NCBI RefSeq assembly: GCF_025837095.1
Contig: NZ_CP107551.1
Span: 1,904,352-1,968,351, forward strand
Reading direction: 5' to 3'
Source: Rhodococcus sp. Z13
Lineage (GTDB): Bacteria > Actinomycetota > Actinomycetes > Mycobacteriales > Mycobacteriaceae
Length of the DNA stretch: 64,000 bases
Part shown: one piece after another, positions 30,509 to 40,939 of the stretch
How positions within the stretch are numbered: the stretch's first letter is position 1
How the letters are laid out: every line of letters begins with the position of its first letter
The notes under the pieces: generated by a model
What the model saw: the letters and a program-made list of their open reading frames with translations, nothing else
The model's database searches: none
Told to the model about the DNA's origin: nothing
Made by a program: the position numbers and the translations under genes

Positions 30509-32038
30509 GTGTCACTGATCGACGAAGAAGCCCCCCGTACCGGTGCCCGGACCTACGAGGTCCGCACCTACGGCTGCCAGATGAACGTACACGACTCCGA
30601 ACGTCTGTCGGGGCTGCTGGAGGAGGCCGGATTCACCAGGGCCGAACCCGGCGCGTCACCGGATCTGGTCGTGTTCAACACGTGCGCCGTCCGGGAGAAC
30701 GCCGACAACAAGCTGTACGGCAACCTGAGCCATCTGCGGCCGGTCAAGGACTCCAATCCGGACATGCAGATCGCGGTCGGTGGCTGCCTCGCCCAGAAGG
30801 ACCGTGACACCGTCGTCAAGAAGGCCCCCTGGGTCGACGTCGTCTTCGGCACCCACAACATCGGCAACCTGCCGGCGCTGCTCGAACGCGCCCGCCACAA
30901 CCGCCGCGCCGAGGTCGAGATCCTCGACGCGCTCGAGGCGTTCCCGTCGACGCTGCCCGCCAAGCGCGAATCGGCCTACGCCGGCTGGGTGTCCATCTCC
31001 GTCGGCTGCAACAACACCTGCACCTTCTGCATCGTGCCGTCGCTGCGCGGCAAGGAGGTCGACCGGCGACCCGGCGACATCCTCGCCGAGGTCCAGGCCC
31101 TCGTCGACGAGGGCGTGCTCGAGGTGACCCTGCTCGGGCAGAACGTCAACTCCTACGGCCGGTCCTTCGCCGACCCCGACCAGCCCCGCGACCGCGGCGC
31201 CTTCGCGTCGTTGCTGCGCGCGTGCGGGCAGATCGAGGGCCTCGAACGGGTGCGGTTCACCTCCCCGCACCCCGCGGAGTTCACCGACGACGTCATCGAG
31301 GCGATGGCGGAGACCCCCAACGTGTGCCCGCAGCTGCACATGCCGCTGCAGTCCGGCAGCGACCGCATCCTGCGCGCCATGCGCCGCTCCTACCGCAAGG
31401 AACGCTTCCTCGGCATCATCGAGCGTGTCCGCGCCGCGATGCCGCACGCCGCGATCACCACCGACATCATCGTCGGCTTCCCGGGCGAGACCGAGGAGGA
31501 CTTCCAGCAGACCCTCGAGGTCGTGGAGAAGGCCCGTTTCACCAGCGCCTTCACCTTCCAGTACTCGAAGCGGCCCGGCACCCCGGCCGCCGAGATGGAC
31601 GACCAGATCCCCAAGGAAGTGGTGCAGGAGCGCTACCAGCGGCTCATCGACCTGCAGGAACGCATCACCCTCGAGGAGAACCGCAAACTCGTCGGCACCG
31701 AGGTCGAACTGCTCGTCGCCGCGGGGGAGGGCCGCAAGGACGCCGAGACCGCCCGCATGAGCGGACGCGCCCGCGACGGTCGGCTCGTGCACTTCCGGCC
31801 CGAGGGCGCGATCGATCGGGCAGTGCGTCCCGGCGACATCGTCACCATCGTCGTCAGCGACGCCGCGCCGCACCACCTCGTCGCGGACACCCCGATCCTC
31901 ACCCACCGCCGGACCCGGGCCGGAGACCACTTCGAACAGGGCCGCCTGCCCAAGACCCCGCCGATCGGGGTGGGACTCGGACTGCCCAAGGTGGGCGTCC
32001 CGGAACCGCTGCCCGCACAGACAGGATGCAACGCATGA
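30509..32038 (+). CDS. miaB: tRNA-2-methylthio-N6-dimethylallyladenosine synthase
   Basis: MiaB adds a methylthio group to i6A37 of tRNAs reading UNN codons. The 509 residues contain the UPF0004 domain with Cys 23, 59 and 93 for the auxiliary cluster. The radical SAM motif CNNTCTFC is at Cys 167, 171 and 174. A TRAM domain lies near 375-445. The C-terminus is longer than usual (about 50 residues, basic). GTG 30509 follows TACCCT (30498-30503) by 5 nt. miaA, which makes its substrate, lies 4 kb downstream. Confidence 0.97.
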   Translation: MSLIDEEAPRTGARTYEVRTYGCQMNVHDSERLSGLLEEAGFTRAEPGASPDLVVFNTCAVRENADNKLYGNLSHLRPVKDSNPDMQIAVGGCLAQKDRDTVVKKAPWVDVVFGTHNIGNLPALLERARHNRRAEVEILDALEAFPSTLPAKRESAYAGWVSISVGCNNTCTFCIVPSLRGKEVDRRPGDILAEVQALVDEGVLEVTLLGQNVNSYGRSFADPDQPRDRGAFASLLRACGQIEGLERVRFTSPHPAEFTDDVIEAMAETPNVCPQLHMPLQSGSDRILRAMRRSYRKERFLGIIERVRAAMPHAAITTDIIVGFPGETEEDFQQTLEVVEKARFTSAFTFQYSKRPGTPAAEMDDQIPKEVVQERYQRLIDLQERITLEENRKLVGTEVELLVAAGEGRKDAETARMSGRARDGRLVHFRPEGAIDRAVRPGDIVTIVVSDAAPHHLVADTPILTHRRTRAGDHFEQGRLPKTPPIGVGLGLPKVGVPEPLPAQTGCNA

Positions 32039-32610
32039 CCGCCGACCGGCCGAACGAGTTCGGCACCTCCGACCACCGCCGCGCCGAACTCGAGGCGGCC
32101 GAGCGCAAGGCCGCCGGCGTCATCGACCCGGGTGTCCGGGCGCTCGTGGTGGCGGTCGCCGTCCTGATCCTGCTCGGCTCGTTCGCACTGCCCCACGCCG
32201 GCTCCGCCAACGGGTGGGAGGTGCTGACCTTCTCCCAGGACGCCGCCGCCGAGGAGATCGCCCTGCCGTCGCGGCTGTTCGTGTGGTTCGCGCTGGTCTT
32301 CGGCGGACTCGGCTCGATCATCGCCCTCGTGACCGGCAAGTGGGCCGCCGCGTGGATCGCGCTGGCCGGTTCCGCGGTGTCCATCATCTTCGGCATGCTG
32401 TCGATCTGGTCGCGGCAGACCCTGCCCGCCGAGTCCACGGCCGGCGGCCCGGGTATCGGTCTGGTGCTCGGCTGGTTCGCGATCATCGTGATCGTCTTCC
32501 ACTGGTGCCGCGTGGTGTGGGCCCGTACCTCCGCCCAGCTCGAGGCCGAGGCCCGGCTGCGCGAAGAGGTCGCCAAGGACGAGACGCCGCGCCTGCGCCG
32601 TAAGGACTGA
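32035..32610 (+). CDS. Membrane protein coupled to miaB (Rv2732c type)
   Basis: A 191-residue protein overlapping the miaB stop by four bases (ATGA). A charged N-terminal 37 residues precede four hydrophobic segments (about 38-55, 80-101, 103-123, 140-162). A charged helical tail follows ([18 protein letters not shown]). It matches Rv2732c in size and position after miaB. No enzymatic motif is seen and function is unknown. The coupling to miaB is conserved, but no link to tRNA modification is established. A very strong bidirectional terminator follows. Confidence 0.88.
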   Translation: MTADRPNEFGTSDHRRAELEAAERKAAGVIDPGVRALVVAVAVLILLGSFALPHAGSANGWEVLTFSQDAAAEEIALPSRLFVWFALVFGGLGSIIALVTGKWAAAWIALAGSAVSIIFGMLSIWSRQTLPAESTAGGPGIGLVLGWFAIIVIVFHWCRVVWARTSAQLEAEARLREEVAKDETPRLRRKD

Positions 32611-32636
32611 GCGGCCCGCTCCGTTCACACGACTCC

Positions 32637-32688
32637 GATTCGACACGGGCCCCTCTCCGCACTCGCGGAGAGGGGCCCGTGTCGAATC
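32637..32688. terminator. Bidirectional terminator, 24-bp perfect stem
   Basis: Bases 32637-32660 pair perfectly with 32665-32688 around an ACTC tetraloop. The left arm starts GATTCGACACGGGCC. It lies between convergent genes (the miaB partner and the DUF349 gene) and would fold on either strand. There is no long U tract. It is the longest perfect hairpin in the window with a loop. Confidence 0.85.
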
Positions 32689-32699
32689 CGGTCGGCAGG

Positions 32700-34073
32700 T
32701 CAGCGTTCGCTGACGGCACCCTCGGCGGCCTCCGCCCACTCACGCCACTGCGCGGCCTGGGCGAGAGCCTGCTCGGCCTCCTTCGCCCGGCCCGCGGCCC
32801 GGGCCTTGGCGGCCTGCTCCTCGAACTGGTGCACCCGCTCGCGGAACTGCGCGGCCCGGGCCAGTGCCTCGGGGTCGGTGCGCCGCCACTGGGAGTCCGC
32901 GGCCTCGCGCACCCGCTTCTCGATGGCGCGCAGGCGTCCCTCGAGATCGTGGATGCGGTCGCGCGGCACCTTGCCGATGGCCTCCCACCGGTCCTGCAGT
33001 TCCCGCAGTTGGGTGCGGGCCGCCTCGAGATCGGCCGACGGATCGATCGACGCCGCCGACTCGAGCAGCGCCTCCTTCAGTCGGGCGTTCTCCTCGAACT
33101 CGGCCTCCCGCTCCGCGTTCGCCGCGTTGCGGGCGGCGAAGAAGACGTCCTGCGCGGCCTTGAACCGCTTCCACAGCTGGTCGTCGGCCTCGCGCGGTGC
33201 GCGCCCCGCGGCCTTCCACTCGGCGAGCAGGTCGCGGAAGGCGGCCGCGGTGGCACCCCAGTCGGTGGAGTCCTGCAGCGCCTCGGCGCGGGCGACGAGG
33301 TCCTCCTTGCGGGCCTTCGCCGCCGCGCGCTCCCGATCGAGCTCCGCGAAGTGGGCGCCGCGCCGGCGGTTGAACGCCTCGCGGGCCTTCGAGTAGCGGC
33401 GCCACAGCACGTCGTCGACCTTGCGGTCCACGCCGCGGATGGTCTTCCACTCCTCGAGGATCTCCCGCAGCCGGTCGCCGGCGGCCTTCCACTGGGTGGA
33501 CTCGGCGGCGATGGTCTCGGCCTCGGCGGCCAGGGCCTCCTTGCGGGCGGTGGCCTCGGCGCGCCGCTTCTCCTTCTCGATCTTCGCCTGCGCTGCGGCC
33601 TGCTCCGAGTGCTCGATGATGGCCTGCAGGCGCGTCGCGAGCGCGTCGAGGTCGCCGATGACGGCGGCGGTGGGCAGCGACTCGGCGAGCGCCTCGGCGG
33701 CGGCGCGGGTCTTCTTCACGTCGGCCGTGCCCGATGCCAGCCGGGTCTCGAGGACCGCGACCTCCGTGGCGAGGTCGTCGTAGCGGCGGCCGAAGTGCGC
33801 GAGCCCCTCCGCGGCGTCACCGGCCTGCCAGGACCCGATGCACCGCTCGCCCTCGCTGGTGAAGACCCAGGCGGTGCCGTCCTCGTCGACACGACCGAAC
33901 CGGCTCGGGTCGCTCTCCGGCACCGTGGGCGTGTGCGGATGGCTCTGGGCCGCGACGGGATGCGGCTTGGGGTGCGTCTCCCCGGCGTGGGGGCCGGGCG
34001 CTGCGGGCCCGGGCCGGGTCGAGTCGGTCCGCGTCGGCGCTGCAGTCCGGTCCTGTGCATTCGGGTCGCTCAT
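32700..34073 (-). CDS. DUF349 domain-containing protein
   Basis: A 457-residue, highly charged, helical protein corresponding to Rv2731. The N-terminal 60 residues are Pro/His/Thr-rich and disordered. The rest is built of DUF349 repeats of about 70-75 residues, each with W...W-type spacing such as [20 protein letters not shown] and [13 protein letters not shown]. In E. coli the DUF349 protein YjcF family is poorly understood; coiled-coil and RNA or protein binding have been proposed, not shown. ATG 34073 has GAGG upstream on the minus strand. Confidence 0.88.
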   Translation of the reverse strand: MSDPNAQDRTAAPTRTDSTRPGPAAPGPHAGETHPKPHPVAAQSHPHTPTVPESDPSRFGRVDEDGTAWVFTSEGERCIGSWQAGDAAEGLAHFGRRYDDLATEVAVLETRLASGTADVKKTRAAAEALAESLPTAAVIGDLDALATRLQAIIEHSEQAAAQAKIEKEKRRAEATARKEALAAEAETIAAESTQWKAAGDRLREILEEWKTIRGVDRKVDDVLWRRYSKAREAFNRRRGAHFAELDRERAAAKARKEDLVARAEALQDSTDWGATAAAFRDLLAEWKAAGRAPREADDQLWKRFKAAQDVFFAARNAANAEREAEFEENARLKEALLESAASIDPSADLEAARTQLRELQDRWEAIGKVPRDRIHDLEGRLRAIEKRVREAADSQWRRTDPEALARAAQFRERVHQFEEQAAKARAAGRAKEAEQALAQAAQWREWAEAAEGAVSER

Positions 34074-34225
34074 CGATACCTCATCTCTGCCGCGCGGCAC
34101 GGCTGCCTGGTCGCATCGTTACTACCGCAGGTCGGTCATGGGGACTCCCGTGATCACGTCCGCCCCCTATTGAAACAGGTCGTGCCGATGCGGGGCGCCC
34201 GGTCCGGTCGACTACGGTGGCCGAT

Positions 34226-34939
34226 GTGTTGACCGCCGCGGCGTTCGTGCCCTCCCCACCGCTGCTCGTACCGGAACTCTGTGGCCTCGCGGCCGCCGAG
34301 ACGGCCGACCTCCGAGACGCCGTGCTGGACGTCGGACGTGCACTGTCGGATGCCGCCGAGTGGGTCGTGGTGGGTGTCGAGGACACCGAACGGACCGTGC
34401 CGGCGACCGCCCGCGGCACCTTCCGCGGCTTCGGTGCCGACGTCACCGTCGCCCTGGGACCCGACGCGGACGGCGACCCCGACCCGCTGCTGCCGCTTCC
34501 GGCGCTGGTCGCCGGGTGGCTCCGCGATCGCACCGCCCCGCAGGTGCGGGTGGACACCCACGTCCTCGCCGCGGCCACCGATGCCGACAAGTGTGCCGAC
34601 CTGGGCGCCGAGCTGCGCGCCCGCCTCGACGCCGACGACCTGCCCCGAGCACTGCTCGTCGTCGCCGACGGTGCGGCGACCCTCACACCGAAGGCCCCCG
34701 GCGCCCACGACCCGCGTTCGGAGGCGGTCGAGGCTGCACTCGCCGCAGCCCTCGCCGCCGGTGACCCGGCCGCACTCGCGCATCTCGATCCCGCCCTGTG
34801 CGCCGAGATCCGGCTCGAGGGCCGCGCCGCCTGGCACGTCCTCGCCGGGGCGTTCCCGTCCCGGCCCACCTCGGTGACCGTCGGCTATTCGGCGGCGCCC
34901 TACGGCGTCGGCTACCACGCGGGGGTCTGGAAGCCGTGA
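34226..34939 (+). CDS. Class III extradiol dioxygenase subunit B-like protein (Rv2728c type)
   Basis: A 237-residue protein with the LigB/MEMO-like fold start [16 protein letters not shown]. The iron-ligand histidines of true LigB enzymes are not conserved at the start (no PHxP), so catalytic activity is doubtful. Later segments [12 protein letters not shown] and [18 protein letters not shown] fit the fold. I prefer GTG 34226 over GTG 34217 because TACGGT (34213-34218) lies 7 nt before it, giving a leaderless start. Its stop overlaps miaA (GTGA), so the two are translated together. Function unknown. Confidence 0.8.
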   Translation: MLTAAAFVPSPPLLVPELCGLAAAETADLRDAVLDVGRALSDAAEWVVVGVEDTERTVPATARGTFRGFGADVTVALGPDADGDPDPLLPLPALVAGWLRDRTAPQVRVDTHVLAAATDADKCADLGAELRARLDADDLPRALLVVADGAATLTPKAPGAHDPRSEAVEAALAAALAAGDPAALAHLDPALCAEIRLEGRAAWHVLAGAFPSRPTSVTVGYSAAPYGVGYHAGVWKP

Positions 34940-35883
34940 GCGTGGACGCACCGATCACTCCCGTGGCGGTCGTCGGCCCCACCGCCACGGGCAAATCCGA
35001 TCTCGGTCTCGACCTCGCCGAGGCGCTCGGCGGCGAGGTCGTCAACATCGACGCGATGCAGCAGTACCGCGGCATGGACATCGGGACGGCGAAACTCGCC
35101 CCCGAGGAGCGCCGCGGGATCCCGCACCACCAGCTCGACGTCCTCGACGTCACCGAGACCGCGACGGTGGCGCGCTACCAGCAGGCCGCGGCCGAGGACG
35201 TCGAGGCGATCCTCGCGCGCGGGCACCGCCCGATCATCGTGGGCGGCTCGATGATGTACGTGCAGGCGCTGCTCGACCAGTGGCAGTTCCCTGCCACGGA
35301 TCCGCAGGTCCGCGCCAAGTGGGAGGCCGTGCTCGAATCCGAGGGGCTCGCCGCGATCCACCGCGCCCTGCAGGAGGCCGACCCCGCCGCGGCCGCCACC
35401 ATCCTGCCCACCGACGGCCGCCGCATGGTGCGCGCCCTCGAGGTCGTCGAACTGACCGGCAAGCCGTTCGCGGCGTCGCAGCCGACCATCGGCGAGCCGC
35501 GCTGGGACACCGTGATCCTCGGCGTCGACCGCGAGACCGCCGAACTCGACGACCGGATCGCACGGCGCACCGACCTGATGTTCGAGCTCGGTCTCGTCGA
35601 CGAGGTGCAGCGGCTGGTCGAGGTGGGGCTGCGGGACGGCGTCACCGCCCGCCGCGCCATCGGATACGCGCAGGTCCTCGCGTTCCTCGACGGCGAATAC
35701 GATCTCGCCGAGGCACGCGAACGCACCTTCATCGGTACCCGCCGCTACGTACGCCGCCAGCGGTCCTGGTTCCGGCGCGACCCGCGCATCCACTGGCTCG
35801 ACGGCGCCGACCCGAAGCTGCTCGACGCCGCGCTCGACGCCGTCCGGCAGGTGCACCCGCCGTCCACCGCACCCCCTCGATAA
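34936..35883 (+). CDS. miaA: tRNA dimethylallyltransferase
   Basis: MiaA transfers a dimethylallyl group to A37 of tRNAs that read UNN codons, the step before MiaB. The P-loop GPTATGKS is at 14-21. The DSMQ-type motif is [16 protein letters not shown]. The tRNA-binding segment with [15 protein letters not shown] is near the C-terminus. The length of 315 residues is normal. GTG 34936 overlaps the preceding stop by four bases. dapF follows 9 bp downstream, and a TAAGGT box spanning the miaA stop may add an internal promoter for it. Confidence 0.97.
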   Translation: MSVDAPITPVAVVGPTATGKSDLGLDLAEALGGEVVNIDAMQQYRGMDIGTAKLAPEERRGIPHHQLDVLDVTETATVARYQQAAAEDVEAILARGHRPIIVGGSMMYVQALLDQWQFPATDPQVRAKWEAVLESEGLAAIHRALQEADPAAAATILPTDGRRMVRALEVVELTGKPFAASQPTIGEPRWDTVILGVDRETAELDDRIARRTDLMFELGLVDEVQRLVEVGLRDGVTARRAIGYAQVLAFLDGEYDLAEARERTFIGTRRYVRRQRSWFRRDPRIHWLDGADPKLLDAALDAVRQVHPPSTAPPR

Positions 35884-35892
35884 GGTATCCGC

Positions 35893-36759
35893 ATGGAGTT
35901 CAGCAAAGGGCACGGCACCGAGAACGACTTCGTCATCCTCCCGGATCCCGATGCCCGGCTGGACCTCGACGCGCCCCGGATCGCGGCGCTGTGCGACCGG
36001 CGCCGCGGACTCGGCGCCGACGGCCTGCTCCGCGTCGCCAGGGCCGGCGCCCTCGTCGCCGCCGGAGTGCTCGACGCGCTGCCCGAGGGCACCGCCGCGG
36101 ACGACTGGTTCATGGACTACCGCAACGCCGACGGCTCCATCGCGGAGATGTGCGGCAACGGCGTGCGGGTGTTCGCGCACTATCTCACCGCACACGGCCT
36201 CGAGAACCGATCCGAGTTCGTCGTCGGCAGCCGCGCCGGCGGCAAGCCCGTCGTCGTCCACGAGTCCGGCCCGGTGGTCGGCGAGGTCACCGTGGACATG
36301 GGTGTGGTGCGCACGCTCGGCGAGTCCACCGCGACCCTCGACGGCCGTGTCTATCCCGGTCTCGGCATCGACGTCGGCAACCCGCATCTGGCCTGTGTCG
36401 ACCCGCACCTGACCGACACCGCGCTGGCGGCCCTCGATCTGAGCGCACCGGGCTTCGATCCCGGTTTCTTCCCTCACGGCGTCAACATCGAGTTCCTGAC
36501 CCCGATCTCCTCCGGCGTCGTCCACATGCGGGTCCACGAGCGCGGTGTGGGGGAGACCCGCTCGTGCGGCACCGGCACCGTCGCCGCCGCGGCCGCCGCA
36601 CTGCGCTTCGACGGCGCCACCGACGGGGCCGTGCGCGTGCAGATCCCCGGCGGTGCGGTCCAGGTGTGCATCGAGAACGGCCGTGCCTGGCTGCGCGGCC
36701 CGTCGGTGCTGGTCGCGACCGGCACGATCGACGACGACTGGTGGTCGGCACAGGCGTGA
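35893..36759 (+). CDS. dapF: Diaminopimelate epimerase
   Basis: DapF interconverts LL- and meso-diaminopimelate for lysine and peptidoglycan. The two catalytic cysteines are present: MCGNG with C87 and SCGTGT with C225. The opening [12 protein letters not shown] is the family's N-terminal signature. The 288 residues include a spacer near 50-70 slightly longer than in E. coli, as in mycobacteria. ATG 35893 lies 6 nt after TAAGGT (35881-35886), so a leaderless internal transcript is possible in addition to miaA readthrough. Confidence 0.97.
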   Translation: MEFSKGHGTENDFVILPDPDARLDLDAPRIAALCDRRRGLGADGLLRVARAGALVAAGVLDALPEGTAADDWFMDYRNADGSIAEMCGNGVRVFAHYLTAHGLENRSEFVVGSRAGGKPVVVHESGPVVGEVTVDMGVVRTLGESTATLDGRVYPGLGIDVGNPHLACVDPHLTDTALAALDLSAPGFDPGFFPHGVNIEFLTPISSGVVHMRVHERGVGETRSCGTGTVAAAAAALRFDGATDGAVRVQIPGGAVQVCIENGRAWLRGPSVLVATGTIDDDWWSAQA

Positions 36760-36878
36760 CCCCGCTGTAGTCGGCACGGCAGTGAGCGTGGTGCGGGAGT
36801 GACCGTCGCGGCGCGGTGAGGGGCACGACAGGAGAACTCGAATGCACCGGCGTCGCCGCCGTGACACCATGGAGGTGT

Positions 36879-38345
36879 ATGACGAACACACAGCGCACGC
36901 GCCGCGCAACCACAGACGACAGCCGATCGACCGCGTCCCCGCTACGCGAAGGCTGGACCACCGACGATCCGTCCGTCGGTGAGATGCAACTCGAAGACCG
37001 CAGCGCGTTGCGGCGTGTGGCCGGTCTGTCCACCGAACTCGAGGACGTCACCGAGGTCGAGTATCGCCAGTTGCGGCTCGAACGGGTCGTGCTCGTCGGC
37101 GTGTGGACGGGCGGCACGGCGGCCCAGGCCGAGGCGAGTCTCGCCGAGCTGGCGGCGCTCGCCGAGACGGCGGGCTCCGAGGTGCTCGAAGGCGTCATCC
37201 AGCGCCGCGACCGCCCCGACGCCGCCACCTACATCGGCTCCGGTAAGGCCGACGAACTCCGGCAGATCGTGCTGTCCACCGGCGCGGACACCGTCATCTG
37301 CGACGGTGAACTCACCCCCGCCCAGCTCACCGCTCTGGAGAAGGTCGTCAAGGTCAAGGTCATCGACCGCACCGCGCTGATCCTCGACATCTTCGCCCAG
37401 CACGCCACCTCCCGCGAGGGCAAGGCGCAGGTCGCGCTCGCCCAGATGGAGTACATGCTCCCGCGGCTGCGCGGCTGGGGCGAGTCGATGTCGCGGCAGG
37501 CCGGTGGTCGTGCCGGCAGCAACGGCGGTGTGGGTCTGCGCGGTCCCGGTGAGACGAAGATCGAGACCGACCGTCGCCGGATCCGCGAGCGGATGGCCAA
37601 GCTGCGCCGCGAGATCAAGGCCATGAAGGCCACCCGCGACACCAAGCGCACCCGGCGTCGCCGCAACAAGATCCCCTCGGTCGCGATCGTGGGCTACACC
37701 AATGCCGGCAAGTCGAGCCTGCTCAACCGACTCACCGGCTCCGGGGTGCTGGTGCAGAACGCCCTGTTCGCGACCCTCGATCCCACCACCCGCCGGGCCG
37801 CGCTGCCCGACGGCCGGGAGTACGTCCTCACCGACACCGTCGGGTTCGTGCGCCACCTGCCCACCCAGCTGGTCGAGGCGTTCCGCTCGACGCTCGAGGA
37901 GGTCGCCGACGCGGATGTGCTCATGCACGTCGTCGACGGCTCCGATCCGCTGCCCACCGAGCAGATCAAGGCGGTCCGCGAGGTCATCACCGAGGTGCTG
38001 CGCGAGTCCGACGCTCCGCCGCCGCCCGAGCTGATCGTCGTGAACAAGATCGACGCCGCCGATCCGGTGACCCTCACCCAGCTGCGCAGTGCGGTCCCCG
38101 ACGCGGTGTTCGTCTCCGCGCACACCGGGGAGGGCATCGACGGGCTGCAGACGACTCTGGCGTCGTTGCTCGAGGATCCCGACGTCGAGGTCAAGCTGCT
38201 CCTGCCGTACACCCGCGGCGACCTGCTGGCCCGCATCCACACGGACGGGCAGGTCATCGAGTCCGCGCACGAGGCGGACGGCACCCGTGTGCACGCGCGG
38301 GTCCCCGCGGCGCTGGCGTCGGCCCTGGTGGACTTCGCCGCCTGA
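36879..38345 (+). CDS. hflX: GTPase HflX
   Basis: HflX binds ribosomes and splits stalled or antibiotic-bound 70S particles. The 488 residues have an N-terminal HflX domain with GSGKADELRQIV. A basic helix (RRRIRERMAKLRREI) follows. The G domain has G1 GYTNAGKS, G3 DTVGFV and G4 VNKID. ATG 36879 with GGAGG upstream was chosen; the first 50 residues are a variable extension. It follows dapF as in M. tuberculosis (dapF-hflX). The next gene starts 2 bp after the stop. Confidence 0.96.
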   Translation: MTNTQRTRRATTDDSRSTASPLREGWTTDDPSVGEMQLEDRSALRRVAGLSTELEDVTEVEYRQLRLERVVLVGVWTGGTAAQAEASLAELAALAETAGSEVLEGVIQRRDRPDAATYIGSGKADELRQIVLSTGADTVICDGELTPAQLTALEKVVKVKVIDRTALILDIFAQHATSREGKAQVALAQMEYMLPRLRGWGESMSRQAGGRAGSNGGVGLRGPGETKIETDRRRIRERMAKLRREIKAMKATRDTKRTRRRRNKIPSVAIVGYTNAGKSSLLNRLTGSGVLVQNALFATLDPTTRRAALPDGREYVLTDTVGFVRHLPTQLVEAFRSTLEEVADADVLMHVVDGSDPLPTEQIKAVREVITEVLRESDAPPPPELIVVNKIDAADPVTLTQLRSAVPDAVFVSAHTGEGIDGLQTTLASLLEDPDVEVKLLLPYTRGDLLARIHTDGQVIESAHEADGTRVHARVPAALASALVDFAA

Positions 38346-38346
38346 G

Positions 38347-39378
38347 ATGGGGAGGGTGCGCCGGACGGCGCTGCTCGCTGCCGCGACGCTGGCGTTCGTG
38401 CCGGTCGCGCCCGCCGCAGCCGACGACGCGGAGGTCCCGGTGGCCGACCTGCCGTCCGGAACGCTGTGTACCCCCGCCGACCCGGCGCTCGCCGAACTGT
38501 CGGGACTGGCGGTGCTCGGTGACCGGCTGTTCGTCACCCCCGACGCGGGGGAGGACGAGCGCATCGTCGAGCTCGACGCGGACTGTGCGGTGCGGCAACG
38601 GATCCCGCTCCCCGTCGATCCCTACGACGTCGAGGACCTCGCGGCCGGACCGGACGGGCGCCTGTGGGCCGCCGATCTCGGCGACAACCGGCGCTCCCGG
38701 GACACCGTCGCCCTGATCTCCCTCGACCCCGACACGGGGGACGGGGAGCTGTACCGGCTGACCTATCCCGACGGTGCCCGCGACGCTGAAACGGTGCTGA
38801 TCCCGGCGGACGGTGTGCCGGTGATCGTCACCAAGCCCCTGTTCGGCGCGAGCGACGTCTACCGCCCCGCCGGCGGCCGCACCCTCGGCGACCTCGCGAG
38901 CCCCGGTCCGAATCCGCTCGAGAAGGTCGGAACGCTCGCGCTCGGACCCACCGACACTACGGGCGGCCCGATCCCGGGTGCCTCCACGCTCGTCACCGGG
39001 GGCGCGGTGAGCGCGGACGGGACCGTCGCGGCGGTGCGCACCTACACCGACGTCCACCTGTTCCCGGTGCCCGACGGCGATCTCGTGGCGGCGCTGGCCG
39101 CCGGCCCGAGTGTCCGGATTCCCGTTCCGGACGAGCCGCAGGGTGAGGCCGTGGCGTTCACCGTCGACGGCGACCTGCTCACCGCCTCCGAGCGGGCCGG
39201 GGGCGCGGCGAATCCCCCGATCCGGGTGCTGCGCGGCGCGACCGGCCTGTTCGCGCCCTCGGGTGAGGGTGCCACGGACGACTCGCCCGCGGTACTGCCG
39301 GTGGTCGGCGCGGTGCTCGGCGCCGTCGCGGTGGTGGGGGCGCTCGGCGTCGTGCTCCGCCGCCGCACGCGTCGCTGA
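38347..39378 (+). CDS. Secreted, membrane-anchored beta-propeller-like protein
   Basis: A 343-residue protein with a signal peptide (about 1-26, ending APAAADD) and a C-terminal hydrophobic anchor (about 312-336, followed by RRRTRR). The middle has repeated blade-like strands: LSGLAVLGDRLFVTPDAG, VEDLAAGPDGRLWAADLGDN, AVSADGTVAAVRTYTDVHLF. These suggest a beta-propeller outside the cell. No catalytic residues are recognised. It begins 2 bp after hflX and is probably cotranscribed. Function unknown. Confidence 0.85.
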   Translation: MGRVRRTALLAAATLAFVPVAPAAADDAEVPVADLPSGTLCTPADPALAELSGLAVLGDRLFVTPDAGEDERIVELDADCAVRQRIPLPVDPYDVEDLAAGPDGRLWAADLGDNRRSRDTVALISLDPDTGDGELYRLTYPDGARDAETVLIPADGVPVIVTKPLFGASDVYRPAGGRTLGDLASPGPNPLEKVGTLALGPTDTTGGPIPGASTLVTGGAVSADGTVAAVRTYTDVHLFPVPDGDLVAALAAGPSVRIPVPDEPQGEAVAFTVDGDLLTASERAGGAANPPIRVLRGATGLFAPSGEGATDDSPAVLPVVGAVLGAVAVVGALGVVLRRRTRR

Positions 39379-39496
39379 ATCCTCCGCCGCGACGGCGGCT
39401 CTCGCGGCGACGGACCACCCGGGAACCGCGCCGCGGTGGCAGAACGGCCGGGCTGACCTGCGTAGGGTCCCCGCGAGCGGCCTACCATGTCCTGTC

Positions 39497-40801
39497 GTGA
39501 CCGAACGAGTGAAGGCGACCGGGAGTACCGCGACGAACCGGGGACGGACCCGGGGATGGACACTGCACGGCGACGGACGTCGCATCAGCCCCGGCGCCGT
39601 GGTCGCGCCGCACGAGCGGCTGTCCTGGCCGCGCACCGTCGGCATCGGCATGCAGCACGTCATCGCCATGTTCGGTGCGACGCTGCTGGTGCCGACCATC
39701 ACCGGCTTCCCGGTGACCACGACGCTGCTGTTCTCCGGCATCGGCACCGCCCTTTTCCTCATCATCACCCGCGGGCGGGTCCCCAGCTATCTCGGCTCGT
39801 CGTTCGCCTTCATCGCCCCACTCGGCGCCTCGGCGGGACACGGCATGGCGGCGCAACTCGGCGGGATCCTCGCGGTCGGTGTCGTCCTCGTCCTGATCGG
39901 CCTGGCGGTCAAGGCCGCCGGTGCACGGGTCATCGACGCGGTGATGCCGCCGGTGGTCACCGGCGCCATCGTGGCCCTGATCGGCCTGAACCTCGCGCCC
40001 ACCGCGGCGACCTCCTACGAGGCGCAACCCCTCGTCGCGACGGTCACGCTCGTGGTCACCCTGCTCGTGACGGTGGTCGGTCCCGGCATGCTCGGCCGCC
40101 TCGGCATCCTCGTCGGTGTCGTCGTCGGCTGGATCTTCGCCGCGGTCACGGGGGCGTTGTCGTCCGAACGCGTCGAGGCGATGCGCGAGGCCGCCTGGTT
40201 CGGCCTGCCCGAACTGCACGCCCCCCGCTTCGAGTTGTCCGTCATCCTGCTGGCCCTGCCCGTGGTGGTCGTGCTCGTCGCCGAGAACGTCGGCCACGTC
40301 AAGGCCGTCGCTGCGATGACCGGCCGGAATCTCGACGACATGGCCGGCAACGCCCTGCTCGCCGACGGCCTGGCGACGACGCTCGCCGGTGCCGGCGGCG
40401 GCTCGGGCACCACCACCTACGCCGAGAACATCGGCGTCATGGCCGCGACCCGTGTCTACTCCACCGCGGCCTATGCCGTCGCGGCGCTCACCGCGGTCGT
40501 CCTCGCCTTCTCCCCGAAGTTCGGTGCCCTCGTGTTCACCGTCCCCGACGGTGTGCTCGGCGGCGCGACCCTCGTCCTCTACGGTCTCATCGGCATCCTC
40601 GGCGTGCGGATCTGGATGGACGCGAAGGTGGACTTCACCGATCCGGTGAACCTCAGCGTCGTCGCCGCGGCGCTCGTCGCCGGTATCGGTGACCTGACCC
40701 TGTCGATCGGCTCGGTCGAACTCGGCGGCATCGCGTGGGGGTCGATCGGCATCCTGGTCGCCTACCCGATCCTCCGGCGGCTCGGGGACCTGCGACGCTG
40801 A
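39497..40801 (+). CDS. NCS2 family nucleobase permease (uracil/xanthine type)
   Basis: A 434-residue transporter with about 12-14 membrane segments. The family features are GMQHVIAMFGATLLVPTITG near the first segment, LVAENVGHVKAV with the substrate-binding Glu, and GGGSGTTTYAENIGVMAATR, close to the NCS2 signature NxGxxxxTR. These fit UraA-like uracil:H+ symporters best, but xanthine cannot be excluded. GTG 39497 lies 8 nt after TACCAT (39483-39488), a leaderless start. It is flanked by unrelated genes. Confidence 0.9.
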   Translation: MTERVKATGSTATNRGRTRGWTLHGDGRRISPGAVVAPHERLSWPRTVGIGMQHVIAMFGATLLVPTITGFPVTTTLLFSGIGTALFLIITRGRVPSYLGSSFAFIAPLGASAGHGMAAQLGGILAVGVVLVLIGLAVKAAGARVIDAVMPPVVTGAIVALIGLNLAPTAATSYEAQPLVATVTLVVTLLVTVVGPGMLGRLGILVGVVVGWIFAAVTGALSSERVEAMREAAWFGLPELHAPRFELSVILLALPVVVVLVAENVGHVKAVAAMTGRNLDDMAGNALLADGLATTLAGAGGGSGTTTYAENIGVMAATRVYSTAAYAVAALTAVVLAFSPKFGALVFTVPDGVLGGATLVLYGLIGILGVRIWMDAKVDFTDPVNLSVVAAALVAGIGDLTLSIGSVELGGIAWGSIGILVAYPILRRLGDLRR

Positions 40802-40939
40802 TCGAGGCGTGACCTGCATCGCACCGCGGTGCGCAGGAGGGTCGTCCGGGTCACAAAATGCGCTCGGTTGTGTCAGCGTCACCGAGTGATCGTCTGCATA
40901 CCGTGAGTATGTCGAACGACGTCTCACACAGGAGCGCAG

